The notes below the pieces were generated by a model. The model was not told where the DNA came from. It searched no databases and was given only the letters and a program-made list of their open reading frames with translations. From the NCBI RefSeq assembly GCF_040183065.1, contig NC_091119.1, positions 68,142,392 to 68,206,391 of the forward strand: a stretch of 64,000 nucleotides of DNA, given 5' to 3'. The position numbers and the translations under genes were made by a program. This stretch comes from Periplaneta americana (taxonomy: Eukaryota > Arthropoda > Insecta > Blattodea > Blattidae). Below are positions 44,783 through 56,500 of the stretch, one piece after another (the stretch's first letter is position 1; every line of letters starts with the position of its first letter).

Positions 44783-44880
44783 CTACCGGATACGAAGGAA
44801 TATATATAAAAGGAAAAACTCTTAAGACCGTCTATAATTCTTCAAACAAACCCATGTAGAGCAGTGTCGAAAAGTAGAAA
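44783..44880 (+). promoter_or_regulatory. Core promoter and 5' UTR of TIL copy 3
   Basis: TATA box tatataaaag at 44803-44812. The upstream 'accggata' at about 44786 is shared with copy 2. The aligned initiator reads ACCGTC instead of TCAGTC (about 44826-44831). Start context agaaaATGG is identical to copy 2. Confidence 0.75.
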
Positions 44881-44956
44881 ATGGCCACATTGAGGACAGT
44901 ATTCTTGGCATTTGCTGTTTTCTCTATAATATGTGGAATTGTGGCTTCGTCTGGAG
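44881..44956 (+). CDS. TIL-domain inhibitor, copy 3, exon 1 (signal peptide)
   Basis: Twenty-five codons plus one base. MATLRT, then the hydrophobic core VFLAFAVFSIICGIVA, ending SSG before the donor gaG|gtaagt at 44957. Same length and phase as exon 1 of copy 2. Joins to 58830-59011 across an intron of about 13.9 kb. The alternative of reading on into the intron gives a 60-codon frame that ends quickly and is not supported. Confidence 0.88.
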
Positions 44957-46455
44957 GTAAGTTTACGGAATCATTTTTCTTTCAATATATTTGGTTTTAC
45001 ATAAGGATACGATTGTTAACTTTTTGCATGAAAGGATTCTCCACAAGTATAATATCAAAGTGAAAATTTGTGTATCGCATAGCCACATTGCAAGAATTAT
45101 ATGGTAAACATTTCAGATTAATTGGTGTGAAATGTAGAAGGTAGGAATTTCACAGACCCATGCCCTTAACGAGAAACAAAAATAACCGGTCTCTATTTGA
45201 AACCAAGTAATATTCAGAATAGAGTTTCAGTTACATGATAATGACTTGTTTGCCATCGTATGCAATGGAAGTATGCAGACATTATTTGCAACTTTGACAT
45301 ATTATTACATTTTTACGTTATATGTCAATTTTTCACAGGAATAAAGTAGGCTAATTAAAGGGAGAAAACAGGTTTAAAAAATGTCAGAAATTTCAAATTC
45401 TTACATTTATTATAAGGGATACAACATACCGGAATGTGAAGCTACCCTCCTGAGTACTGAGTACAGTATATATGATTATGATATAAGATGTATGTGTAGA
45501 GACCCGAAGTATAGTATAATATACCTGCATTTGTGCCCCAACTGTAACCTGCAGAATTTTTTTTCCAGCATTTTTCCTCATGTCACTGGCTTTTTTTTTT
45601 TTTTTGAAGTGTAGAATTATATTGAACTTTAAAAATAAAACAATAAATGTCTCAGGACTCAGGTGATTATAAGATTTCGGAGAATCAAGACATCACAACC
45701 GAAGCACAGAAAAGAAAATTTGAAGAGCTTTACTTGAATAAAACTACATCTCGAGGTGAAAGAGATAGCGACAGAAAAAATAAGCAATACATTTATTAAG
45801 CTTGCATTTACAGAATTTGATTGCCTGCCCTAAGACAGACATGAAATTCGTTCTTTTATAGGGAAAAAACCAAACACATAATTTGACAGCTAGTTTGTCA
45901 ACAATCAGACAAGTTTACTATGCTCTCTGAAATGAGATACAATCAGGAAAAGCAGGAAATCATATCGTCAGTGCATTCAGGGTAATAGTAGATCAAGTAA
46001 TAGAAGAAAACAGCTCTAAATAAACATGAGTTTGTTACCGATCACTTTTCGGTTTGTGGAGGTCTCTAAATTGTACTCCGTAACAAAGATACTCGTATAC
46101 ATACTGTGCAGCTGTTGTGAAACTTTTAGATTTACACAAATCACAGTTCAAATAACAAATTTTTGCTATATTTAAATGTAAACACATAATTTGATAGCTA
46201 TTTTCTCAACAACTGGAATGTGAAGGTAGTTACTTTTTACTTGTAGAGGAACGACAGCTTCAAGAATAATAAGAACTGAAAAGTGAATGTCTTTCAGAAG
46301 CAGAAACTTTTGTGCTGTACTTGAATTTGCAAGTGTTCAAGTAGTACTTCGTGTTATTTTGTTATCTGGTACACATTTTCCTCGTTGTCTGACATAAGCA
46401 GGCTTTGCTTGGTGCCTTTGCTTCCGAACACTATGTAACAGTGTATTAATCCGAT
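44957..46455. other. Intron of TIL copy 3, no feature recognised
   Basis: The first 80 bp align with the start of the copy 2 intron. A poly-T run lies at 45587-45605. No coding signal I can support. Confidence 0.6.
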
Positions 46456-46599
46456 CTGAGAGCCATAGTGGGCCAAGTGCCATTTTCATTAAACTGAGAA
46501 AAATTGAGGCAAAGTTAAATACATAAAATAATTCACTCAATGCATATTAATAAGTAATTATTAATTTAATATATAAAAAGGTATTGATGAAATTATAGA

Positions 46600-47410
46600 T
46601 GACATAAAAAGGAAACATATTTTGCCATAATTATGTAACATCATGAAATTACACGTATTTCAAAGTCTTGGAGTTGGCCCACTATGGTACTACATTTATC
46701 TTGTCTAAACAAAAATGTGCTAGTGAGCCATCTCCAAAAGCTGTCTCAGTACCTAATTTTCCATTTTCTAAACTTTGGAAAAACTGCTTCTAGCTCATTT
46801 AGAGAATAACGAAATTTAATTTTCATTAGTTCAGCTGATTCTCACCTCAGCCATTTAATTTTCATCCATTGGACCTTGTTACCATCTGTTGTATCTTACA
46901 CACCAAAAATTACATTTTGCAATATCTCTGATATTAAGGAAATCTGACTGTTCCATTTTCTTTACAACAAAGGTTTTTTTTCTCCTACAGTGTTGCATTA
47001 AACCCACATAATCGTCTATGATAAAGAGATTTTTGACTTTGCGTTAATCTGACTGGATAGTGCTGAAGTTCTTGTCATTAGGGAGGAAAGAATGCCCAAA
47101 TTCTAGAAATTTATGGTATATTTCTTAAACTGTGAATGATGGACAATAGAGGCTCAAAATGAAGCTATGTACTGGTTTCTATTTTGTCCTCCACACGTTA
47201 TTTGAATATACTATTAAGTGGTTAGCTCCAGTATTTACAGTTTTAAGATATGACAATAGATATGATCTCACTTCAGATGCTCCCCTCTGAGCAATGTTTT
47301 CTCTCCACAAATAGCCCAACATCATGTTCACAGTCATACACTCCCACACTTTATATGCAAATTGAAGAACATCGTTTTGCATACTATGATATTAATGTCA
47401 TTGTAAAAAT
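46600..47410 (-). pseudogene. Dead gene of a multicopy insect family (FSDNCGGQNKN type)
   Basis: The minus strand reads MMLGYLWRENIAQRGASEVR and HLIVYSNNVWRTK, then in other frames FLEFGHSFLPNDKNFSTIQ and further short stretches. I recognise the order 'W.E..A.RG..E..S.L..Y......LI.FSDNCGGQNKN......F...GHSFLPNDRDF..IE' from a family repeated through insect genomes and probably transposon-encoded. Here DNCGGQNKN has become NNVWRTK* and many stops follow. Not functional; biochemical role unknown to me. Confidence 0.6.
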
Positions 47411-48253
47411 AAAAATTAATGTTTACCATAGGTACACATAGGCTACTTTTATAGAGGTAACAATTTAAAATTGTTTCCTGGTCCAAAAATTCGCCTTCTT
47501 TTGAAATATAATTTACTAAATTGAATTTAATTTAATTTTTATTTCATTATAAATTAATACGTACTCTAACAAAGTTAGGTAAAATTGTACAGTACAACGC
47601 TAAATTAATGAAATTTTAATAGCTCAGATATAAGGTTTTCACATTAAAAAGACAATTATTTAAATAGGTACCTTGTTTATTAATATACTGCAAATATAAT
47701 TTTTGAGATTATGGTACGTACAGTTTCCCTGAAAAGGAATGAGACGATTGAATATTCCTAAGTCTCAGATGTAAAACACTGCGCATGATCAGAGACCAGA
47801 GCACTGATACACAAGATAACGAATATTGAGTTACTTAGATTCAAGCTATTTGGTTTGTTACTAGCATCGTTCCGGAATTCACTTCAAAATATGCAAAAAA
47901 ATGTGATAATATTACGTAAATAAGAGATAAATATATACGTAAATCGTGTATTTAAATCGACAATGGACCTTCATGACTAGATCGACACTCCGCACAGAAA
48001 GTAAAGCTTTCGTGTCGTTGCAATAGCTCAGACGCTAAGATCTCTGCGTGTTATGTAGAAGAGAGCGAGTTCGATTCTTAGTCTATATCAACGATTTTTT
48101 TTTTCTAAATAACGTTGAAATAGAGTTTTACAAAGTCCTCAGATTAAGTGTTAATGATCACAGAAATTACAAAATTACAAGTTATAATATTATAAACGTT
48201 AATCTAATGAATGCATTTATATACACACACACACACACATACAATGTAAATGC

Positions 48254-48315
<62 letters not shown>

Positions 48316-49975
48316 TAACCATTAAAATGAAATTAAAAATATATTCCTAAGCCACACGGACAAACGATTACAAAGGTTTAGAGTCCTTAGGCCATGTCAT
48401 TTGTTGAGTAATTATTACAATATTTTATTAGTAGCTTTCCCATATGTGTAATAAATGCACTCGCAAAAAAACAATTTTTGTTAAAAGCGTGGCTTTGGAT
48501 TATTTCATTCTCACCCCTTCAGTTGATTTTAACTATTTTATCTACGTGTTTAATTTAATGCGCATTCAATTTAATTCATGTTATGATTGAACGTATAAGC
48601 ACTGTTGTAGTTATTGATTAATTACATATATTAATACTAACTATTAAATGCATGTGTTAAGTAACTAATTGCAGTATCTTTTGCAAAATCTTGAATGTTT
48701 AAGTTGTCAATAATATTTCTGTACTATACACTATAAGACGTTAAAAGAATATGCAATAGATTTGGGATCCTCTACTTTATAATCACTAATTTTAATGAAA
48801 AAATATTTTCTTTCTTAGGATATCTACAAGTTTAACTTTAATAATATTCCGAATAGCTTTAATTGCATTATCTGGATTTTGTGCTTTTCTATTCAAGTGT
48901 GTTCTATTTCCCTCTTTCATAAATTTTGATAAATTACACTGTACTTCTTGTAGTATTTTAGAATATGAGGATAGTTACATTGCAGCTCATTACATATAGA
49001 TTCTTCTTTTTAATACATGAGATTTGTAAGCCCTTGCATTATCTATATGATTTTACTTTTCAATTTTTTCACAACATTGAGTGGAGAACATCCACTGAAG
49101 TGATTTTGAAATGAAGTGAAAAATACAATACATTTACTCTTAATATCAGTAGTACCAGTAACATAAACGTTTTTCCAAGATTCATTTTGTAGACATAAAT
49201 GTAAATAATCACTAGATACAGCATTTACGACCCTTTTTTAGTTTTTAAATTAATATTTTGAAATTGTTCAGTAACATTGGAAACAGGATTTGTTTATCAT
49301 GTTCATACAAGCCATTGATTATAGGTGCTGCCGAATAGGAATTCAGTCTAATTCAGTGTACAAAACTTTTATCAATGGCTGTGCTACTTCAGCTTGTATG
49401 CTGGTGGGGAAATGAGTCTAAGACTAAGATTTCCATTTTCAAGGAGTGAATTTAATTTACTTTTGCGGAAAAGTTCCGAGAGATAATCTATGTCTATGTC
49501 ACTACAGATCACAAATTCCATATTAGATTTCTAAAGCTTTTCTTTACAAATTCAATGTTGGTTATAAATATTAATAAATAATGTAAGAAATATGAATGAT
49601 TGTAGTTAGAAGTCTGATTTACATTATAAAAAGCAAGAAGCTACATTCCGCTGCAAGATTCGAACTTTCGATGTTTGGTTTTGTCGTCGAACACAAGCAC
49701 GGACCTATTCAATGCTTATGTTAATAACCTACAATTTAGCTGTAGCAATGTGGTGTCATAACTTGGGGTTTGTTTACTTAATGTAATTAGATTTAATTTG
49801 ATTAGCTTCGCAACAATTTGACTTCCTGTTATATCATGTTATTTAAATATTTAAGTTAGAGTTGATTTATTAACTCTTACTGTGCAAGATGACCCTTATT
49901 TCAATAATTCTATATCACGTTAAATAGTCATTGTCTACACTTAAGTATTATCATCATCCCTCATTTCTCATCTTA
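47411..49975. other. AT-rich intron, microsatellites only
   Basis: (ac)n at 48222-48238 and (at)n at 48258-48307. A degenerate tRNA-like phrase lies at 48015-48090 (tgcaatagctcagacgctaag...cgagttcgattcttag). Another, on the minus strand, lies at 49645-49715. No gene seen. Confidence 0.6.
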
Positions 49976-51177
49976 ATGGCGAACCGACGTGACATGAGAC
50001 AGCGAGTTATAGCTCTAGTTGAGGCTGGATATGGGGCTAGATCTGCTGGCCGTTTGGTCGGTGTTTCTGGAAGTACAGCCGAGAGGTGGGTTCATCGTTA
50101 CCAAAATTCAGGGGAGGTCGAAAATCGCCCTATTCCTGGGCGTCCCTGGATTTCTTCATTGGAAGATGATGCTCTCTTATTCGAGGAAGTTCGACAGGAC
50201 CCCTTTCGGACTGCTAACGAAATAAGAGCAGCATCTAACTTTCCCGGTTCTTCACAGACTGTGATCAGCAGGTTGAGAAACCGCGGTATTAGGAGCCGGA
50301 GGGCTGCGCAAATGGAAATATTGGGGGAAGCACAAGCTGTCGACCGTCTTGCCTTCGTTACCAATCGAGTGGATTTCGATTGGAGAAATGTAATTTTCTC
50401 CGACGAAACAACCATCTCGAGTGATTACGGAAGTCCTGTCCGTGTCTATCGTGAGGATGGTCTCCCACATGATCAGCGCTATGTGCACCGACGTGAAAGA
50501 TCGGGGCGCTTTGGCATATTGTCACAGTCTAGTATATACAGTCGCGAAGCTCAATACGTAGTAAATATGCAAACATTAGATTGTTGCTCACCACTAGGAT
50601 CGCTAATATCGCCTCATTACAGGCAATGCAAAATAGTACCGTCACAGTCTATTGTTTATAGCACCCTCAAAACTCAAGCTTCGTGACTGTATATAGTAGA
50701 CTGTGATATCGTGTTGCAGTGGATGTCTTACGATGGACCTGGCGTTACAGAACGCATCGATGGCCGGTTTAATACGGGAACTTACGAGCACATTCTGGAA
50801 AATATATTCCTTCCTTCCGCCCCTAGAACGTTTTCCCGAAGGAACATTGCTGTTCCAACTGGATAACCATCCCGTGCACTATGCCGCAAGCATTCAAAGA
50901 TGGTTTCAAAGGAGACCAGAAATCGAAATCATTAATTGGCTTCCGAAGTCACCTGATTTGAATGTCGTCAAAAATTTATGGGCGTAATTGAAAAAGAGAA
51001 GCATAGCCACCTATGCCCACCGACGCCCTCGAAATCGAGACGAATTGTGGGATCAAGTTGTTCAAACCTGGGAAGATCTCGCCGGGGATTAGAATTTATT
51101 CCACAATCTCGTGACATCCATGCCGGAGCGACTTAGAGCTGTAATAGAAGCTGATGGCATGTGGACAAGATTTTAAC
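49976..51177 (+). pseudogene. Tc1-like transposase interrupted by a MITE
   Basis: From ATG 49976: MANRRDMRQRVIALVEAGYG and GVSGSTAERWVHRYQ (N-terminal helix-turn-helix), GRPWISSLEDDALL (GRPR-like linker), and VIFSDETTISSDYGSPVRVY (first catalytic Asp). A 183-bp MITE splits the gene at 50523-50705. Downstream, in shifting frames: WMSYDGPGVTERIDGRFN, FQLDNHPVHYAASIQRWFQ (second Asp) and WLPKSPDLNVVKNLWA, where the catalytic Glu of 'PDLNPIENLW' is Lys. Then a stop and a C-terminal ERLRAVIEADGMWTRF. Frameshifts lie near 50720 and 50820. Inactive. Terminal inverted repeats were not identified. Confidence 0.9.
50523..50705. mobile_element. CACAGTC MITE, copy 2 (183 bp)
   Basis: Same length and ends as 17154-17336. 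Flanks ATATTGT (50516-50522) and ATATCGT (50706-50712) are a 7-bp target duplication with one difference. Its insertion splits the Tc1 transposase. Confidence 0.92.
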
Positions 51178-51364
51178 TTGACAGGTCTCTTTTTGTTTCT
51201 TGTGATTTTTGTTTGAGGAAAAATACTGTTAACTTTCAAGTAAGATTTATTTTTTGACGAGGTTCAGCCCACTTGTAAGACCCAGAAATTGGGCATAAAT
51301 TATTCATATTTTTCGACAAATTAGATAGTCTAGGAACTCTGAAGAAATTAATTACACCTCAATA

Positions 51365-51450
51365 AAAAAAGTTTCACCTGGGATCGAACACGAGACGTTT
51401 CGGTTAAGCAGTGGAACCGACACGCTACTATATGAGCTACCGAGACAAGA
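51365..51450 (-). other. tRNA-like sequence, probably SINE-derived
   Basis: On the minus strand: gtctcggtagctcatatagt (A-box) and cgtgttcgatcccaggtg (B-box). The anticodon stem is irregular; not a credible functional tRNA. Confidence 0.5.
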
Positions 51451-53039
51451 CAGTGACAACAGCAGTCTAGAATGTAGATCCCATAGCAGGCATTTGCCAT
51501 TCGGTACAGAGAAGCAATGATAGCTTGTGACCCGAGCTATGTTGTGAAATCGTGGCCTTAAATGGCTGTCTTCTTCGTGATCCTTATTCTGGTCCTTGTC
51601 CTTGTTGTGGTCCTCGTAACAATTCTTGCTGTATTTCTCATGTTATGTATCGTTACGTCGATATCGAATGAACCGCGCTGTAGAACTTTAACTTCAGACG
51701 ACCAAGAGTCGTCTCATTCCTTTTAAGGGTGACTGTACCTTTAACTTAATATAATATGACTACCTTCTACATCAGCAGATTCTCTGTGATGAACCATTCC
51801 TGCAAGATCTGCATTTGCTGGTCAAAATTACTTATTGACCAGAATGTATCATGCGCACATATGCTCGATCATTTTCATTATCCAAACGTTCGACACAACA
51901 TAACCCACATTTGCAGTCTTTGTCAGTGTACATTTTCACAGACACAGGATTTCCACTTGCATTAACATACTCTTGACCACTATTTATTTTCCGTTTTCGT
52001 ACATTCTTTTCTTACTCATCACAGTTTTCCACACGCTTCCTAGATTTCACCTTAGTTAAGTTATTTTCTTTCACTTCGTCTGCCATGTTGTTCATCAAGT
52101 CACGTGGCAAGAAGCAGCAGCTTTCATTGGACGTTTGGATATAGCCCACTCTTCTTCTCATTTGCTTGAGCCAGTATTTTTGTTGCTTTAATTATTTCAT
52201 AACGTGAGATATTTGTACCAAAGACGCTATGTGTTGAGTATGTGAGTCAGCAGGCAATCAAAAGTTGAGATAAGCTTCAAAACTCTGAAAATGGATTTGG
52301 TCCACTATGGCTCTCAGCCCTTCAATTGTATTCCAAACTCATTTCCACTACAGTATAATATCTCTTCACAATGAATAAGGTTTGGAATGCTGTTAGCTGC
52401 AATAGTGCTTATGCAGATGTGATTGAATGAAAAAATTGTAACTGTGTCTCTATTGGCCCTTTGGCTAATGTACAGCCAGCGACTGCCCTCTGCTCACATG
52501 CAGCGAGGAAGTATCATGAAGAGAATCTGCTTGGCGGAAAATCGCATGGAGCAATACAAGGTTCTATCTGCTCCAGAATAGCAGGTAGAACCGTGTCTTG
52601 TTAACGTGTGAATATAAGGTCTGCAGATAGTACTTTGTCACTTCCGTAGTGCCCATATTTCCTCACACACGACATTAAGGTCCTTGTTTTTTAATGGAAC
52701 GCGTCAAATATAACTCTGTAGTGTAAAAACATGACTTTCACGAATTTTGTCAGATAGAACCTTGCCATTCTAAGGTCGCGATGTCTCACGGATACTTAAC
52801 ACACACATGATATGTTAAATTACTGCCGATATGTCCTGGGACTTAGGTTACTTTTCAAAACAGAACAACATATTTTTACATTATCTTTTTATTACCTTCA
52901 ACAAGACCCAAAAATAAAAACATACGCATATATTTATAGGTAGCATAGGTAACAGTTTTATTGTCTGTAGATACAAAATATAATAATTCAAAACAAAACC
53001 AGTTTATTTAGTGAAAACAAAAGTAATTGAGAACTGTAC
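51451..53039. other. No gene recognised
   Basis: Contains the right inverted end at about 52277-52317. The word 'aaggttctatctg' near 52559 is repeated inverted near 52750. Nothing else supportable. Confidence 0.5.
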
Positions 53040-53460
53040 TTCATCTTAAGTGATGGACCAGTTGATGTGTATGTAGGTTCTGAGAGCCCTAAAGAAAGCA
53101 GCAGCTTCTGGGAAGGGGTACTTTATACAGCCACGTTAGGTCACATAGCTTCTTCGACTTTATTGGCAGCATGTTAGTATATAGAGGTGCTATGCGGAGA
53201 GTTGCGTGATTGTAACACCTTTTGTTTAAGGAATATGATAAAAAAAATAACTTCCTTTTATTGTGTCCGCAACATGACACCTTCGTGGAGTTGTAGTTTG
53301 ATATTTAAATATCTTATACTTCGATAAAGTGAATCTCCGATCTTTCTGTAAGACTGATGTTTTGTAGAACTGGCTCAAATGGCTTTTGTATTTTTGGAAA
53401 TCAGTACCCTTTCTGTGAATGACATCAAATCTTGCTTCTTTCTCCAGTATGTGTTCGCTG
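53040..53460 (-). pseudogene. Possible C-terminal relic of the same family as 46600-47410
   Basis: The minus strand reads APLYTNMLPIKSKKLCDLTW then STPSQKLLLSL in shifted frames, resembling the 'PIKSKKLCDLTWLCK..IP..YH.FY' end of that multicopy insect family. Short and broken. Confidence 0.35.
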
Positions 53461-54560
53461 TCTCCAGGAGTCTCTTCACTTTCTTTACTCTTGACTTTAT
53501 TTTAGTTTAGCGAAATGTGTGTCACATGGGGGAAAGCTGTGACCTTAGATGGGAAAATATGGTTAATGGTTTTAAATTTTTCAGTAGTAGTTAAAGAGTT
53601 GTGAGATGTGCACAATAGTCATATTCTTATTTTATCCTATGCACCCTTCAGAGAACAAGTATAGCGTATCAACATCTTATGGCAATATATCTGTGACGTA
53701 TATATTTTACCATGAAACGATTTCATTCCACCCCTTATGAACTTGTATTTTATTCAACATTAACATAGTCCTTTCTTTCACTTTCCTCTGTTAATGCAAA
53801 AATTAAAGTCCTGCAGCCGATGAAACCAGACAATTTCATTCAGTTGTAAAAGTGGACAAGATAAATTATGCACATACTCGAACCAAAGAACTTCAATGTT
53901 ATTTTTCTCCTTTACAATGGCTGAAAGTCTTTTCTTATTTTTACAAATCATTGAATGCTTTCATTTGTGAATTTTCTACTTCAGCATTAGTTTCCTTTTA
54001 AACCCGTCGTTTTTGTAGTCCTTTAACTTGAATGTGTTATCTAGCTCGGTACAAGTATTACCACATACAAGACAGGACAGCCCAATCTATTGTTAAAATT
54101 GTCTCTAAAATATTTATAAATCCATCGGTAGATATTTTACATCTGTTCTAACTTTCTCGACAGATATGCTACCTTTCACGTAGACAAAGGATTCTGGCTC
54201 AAACTCTTCCACATAAAGAGTCCTACATAATTTCATAATATTTAACTCTGTTGATAAATATATTTTTTGTGTTGGATCTTCCACAATGGTTCACTGACAA
54301 AAGTAAAATGAAGTTCTTAACATAAAATACATGCTCACATACATTCTTATTTCTCCGCCGCAAATCTACTGCATATGACAAGAACCAATAAAAAATCGCG
54401 GCTTCGTTGTAATGTCGCTGGCTTGAGCGAGGGAGTGACGTCTCGTGTGCGAGAAAGACGGAGATACAGAAGCGGGGGGGGGGGTGGCAGAAGATACCAT
54501 TTCGAGCTTCGTTAATTCAACGGTTTCATATTTGTTCTATGAACAAATCTATTAACATTT
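53461..54560. other. No gene recognised
   Basis: AT-rich intronic sequence; poly-G run near 54474. Confidence 0.5.
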
Positions 54561-54569
54561 AAAGATCAT

Positions 54570-54899
54570 GAGTAAAAATTTATATTATTTAATATAACAC
54601 TTTTAATGTAGATCAACTTTCCGAACAACTGAATTTGTCGCATTGTTTGCCAAGTCTTTGAACTGTTTGCACAGTTGAAACCTGTTCACTTTTAACACTA
54701 GTGTTAAAATTATTCGCTTTTAACACGCTTGCAGCTACAGACATAGTGCGTATTCGTGCTGATCCGAGACTGGCTTCAAGCGTGTGTGGGTGGCTTGGAA
54801 TCCCATTTGAGTCGATTACCCGGATACATTTTTACCGAATCTTTTCCCAATAATTGTAAGACGAATGTTATCCAACTTCTTGCCGAAATCTCCGACTCA
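54570..54899 (+). repeat. Intron block paralogous to the TIL copy 2 intron; left part of a split SINE
   Basis: One unit of the 26630-27295 minisatellite (tttgcacagttgaaacctgt, tcacttttaacact) is followed by the older SINE (gatccgagactggcttcaag, tggaatcccatttgagtcga). The SINE continues after the LINE insertion at 56383-56440 (gccaactcgttatcaccaat). Confidence 0.85.
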
Positions 54900-54911
54900 T
54901 CTTATCAAATG

Positions 54912-56370
54912 AATGAATGTGAATGAATGTATATATTTGTCTTTAAGCAATATACCTTTCGGTGAGGCGGCACTTCACATTAGTATACAGTGCCGTCTCC
55001 CCGTTTTACACGCCTCTCGTACAAGTCAATTGGGACATTACTTATTTTTAATTTACTGTATTATTGCAATTCTTCCACTAGTGTTTTCTTGTCTGTCATG
55101 AATTCTTCCACTACTTTACTTCTAACCCATCATTATACCAAAAATACTATAACCCCCCTCCCGTATGACACATTTCCCCTCACTCTACATCTCTAATTAT
55201 TTGCACTTTTCACTACTTACTTTTCCACATTGCTACTTTTTAGGTCTTAGTTTTCTTTTCTCACGATTTATTTCCCCGCCACATCATTTCCTTCATACTG
55301 TTTTTTTTCACTTTATTTTCCCCTCTTCCTTCATCACTGCTTCCTGAACTATCTCCTACTTGCGTTACTCAACTTCTCGTCAGCCTCGATTTAGATCTTA
55401 GTTCCTTCACCAGCTTCAGAATTGCTCCCATCTGATGTCCACTATTTCCATTCGCTTGCACTGAGGTCTTCTTGTGCTGAGCTTGCTGAATACCAGTTCG
55501 TCACTCCTGTTTCTTCTTCATTTGACGTCACTGCCTGCTGTCTGGAAATTTTCGCTGAGTTTGACACGTTTGCCTTTGTCTCGCGTACACCCACCACGCT
55601 TGTCACTAACCTCACCTTTAGACACGATATTCTTGATTTCTTCTTCTAAATTTTTCTGTTCCTTTCTTTTTCTTCTGATCCTACAATCGGTTCCTTTAAC
55701 GTTACTAAGCACTCTTCTACACTAAATACCAAATTGTTTATCTTAATTTTGTCCTTGATGAGTTTCGCGACTTGTCCATTTTTTCGTGCTGCTTTAAGAA
55801 AAGGGATTAAAACTCTTCTTCTACTTCTCACTTCGTAGCTCTAGTCGTTATCTATTCTAATCGTTGTGTTCCCTAGCTTTCTTCTATTCTTCATAATCCT
55901 CTCCTTCTTAACCACAATCTTAAATTTTACTAATATTGGCCTAACTTGTTCTGAATTTTATATTTGCTTCTTTCCTACTCTAAATGCATCCTGTACTTGT
56001 CCATCGCTCACGTCCATACCAAAACACTCCCAACACACTCCTAATATCTTCTCATATGTATCGATATTCTGTTCTCTATCTTTTTCGTCTATCCCGAAAA
56101 ATAACAAGTTTTTCTCTTCTTCTCCTCCTCAAAGTGATCCCATTTGCTTTTCAGAATTTCGTTTTCCAGTTGAATTTCTTCCATTTCTTTCTTAGCTCTG
56201 CCATGCTCTCCTTCATTTCCATTAGGTCTTGTTTCACTGTACTGTCCTCCATTTCACTATTATGCACACTTATTCACCGGTTTAACAAGGGTCATCGCCT
56301 CTACTACACGTTACTATCCCCCGACTTGCACAAAACGAACCGACTTCCTCTGCAACTTGCTTAAGACCGA
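54912..56370 (-). mobile_element. ORF1-only LINE derivative with exact 12-bp target duplication
   Basis: Splits the older SINE. TCTTATCAAATG is present at 54900-54911 and 56371-56382. The (AATG)n tail is at the left end, so the element reads on the minus strand. Coding stretches in broken frames: MEDSTVKQDLMEMKESMAEL (coiled coil), LENEILKSKWDHFEEEK, IDEKDREQNIDTYEKILGVC, VQDAFRVGKK and RRRVLIPFLKAARKNGQVAK. These are the order of a LINE ORF1 protein with coiled coil and RRM/C-terminal domains. No reverse transcriptase lies between ORF1 and the tail, so ORF2 was deleted before insertion (compare HAL1 elements in mammals). Confidence 0.82.
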
Positions 56371-56500
56371 TCTTATCAAATGCCAACTCGTTATCACCAA
56401 TTCCATCATCACTACATTACATTACGCATTTCATACTCAGCTGTCGGCAAATTTGTACTCACGAAGACATCACTGGACGCAAGCCGCAATACATAAGCAG

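Larger units (their letters stand above)
46456..52317 (-). mobile_element. Candidate 5.9-kb TIR element of unknown class
   Basis: CTGAGAGCCATAGTGGGCCA at 46456 is matched in inverted orientation at 52317 (ctgagagccatagtggacca). Similarity continues inward for about 40 bp (..ccattttca...). Within it lies a minus-strand gene relic (46600-47410). Later insertions (Tc1, MITE, microsatellites) fill the middle. No clear target duplication. A partial third copy of the word at 46673-46686 shows internal repetition. Boundaries tentative. Confidence 0.4.

Noticed and set aside
55866-56364. Plus-strand frames of 109 and 126 codons with hydrophobic stretches
   Set aside because: Antisense to the LINE ORF1 remnant, which explains the open frames and the Ser/Phe/Leu-rich composition.
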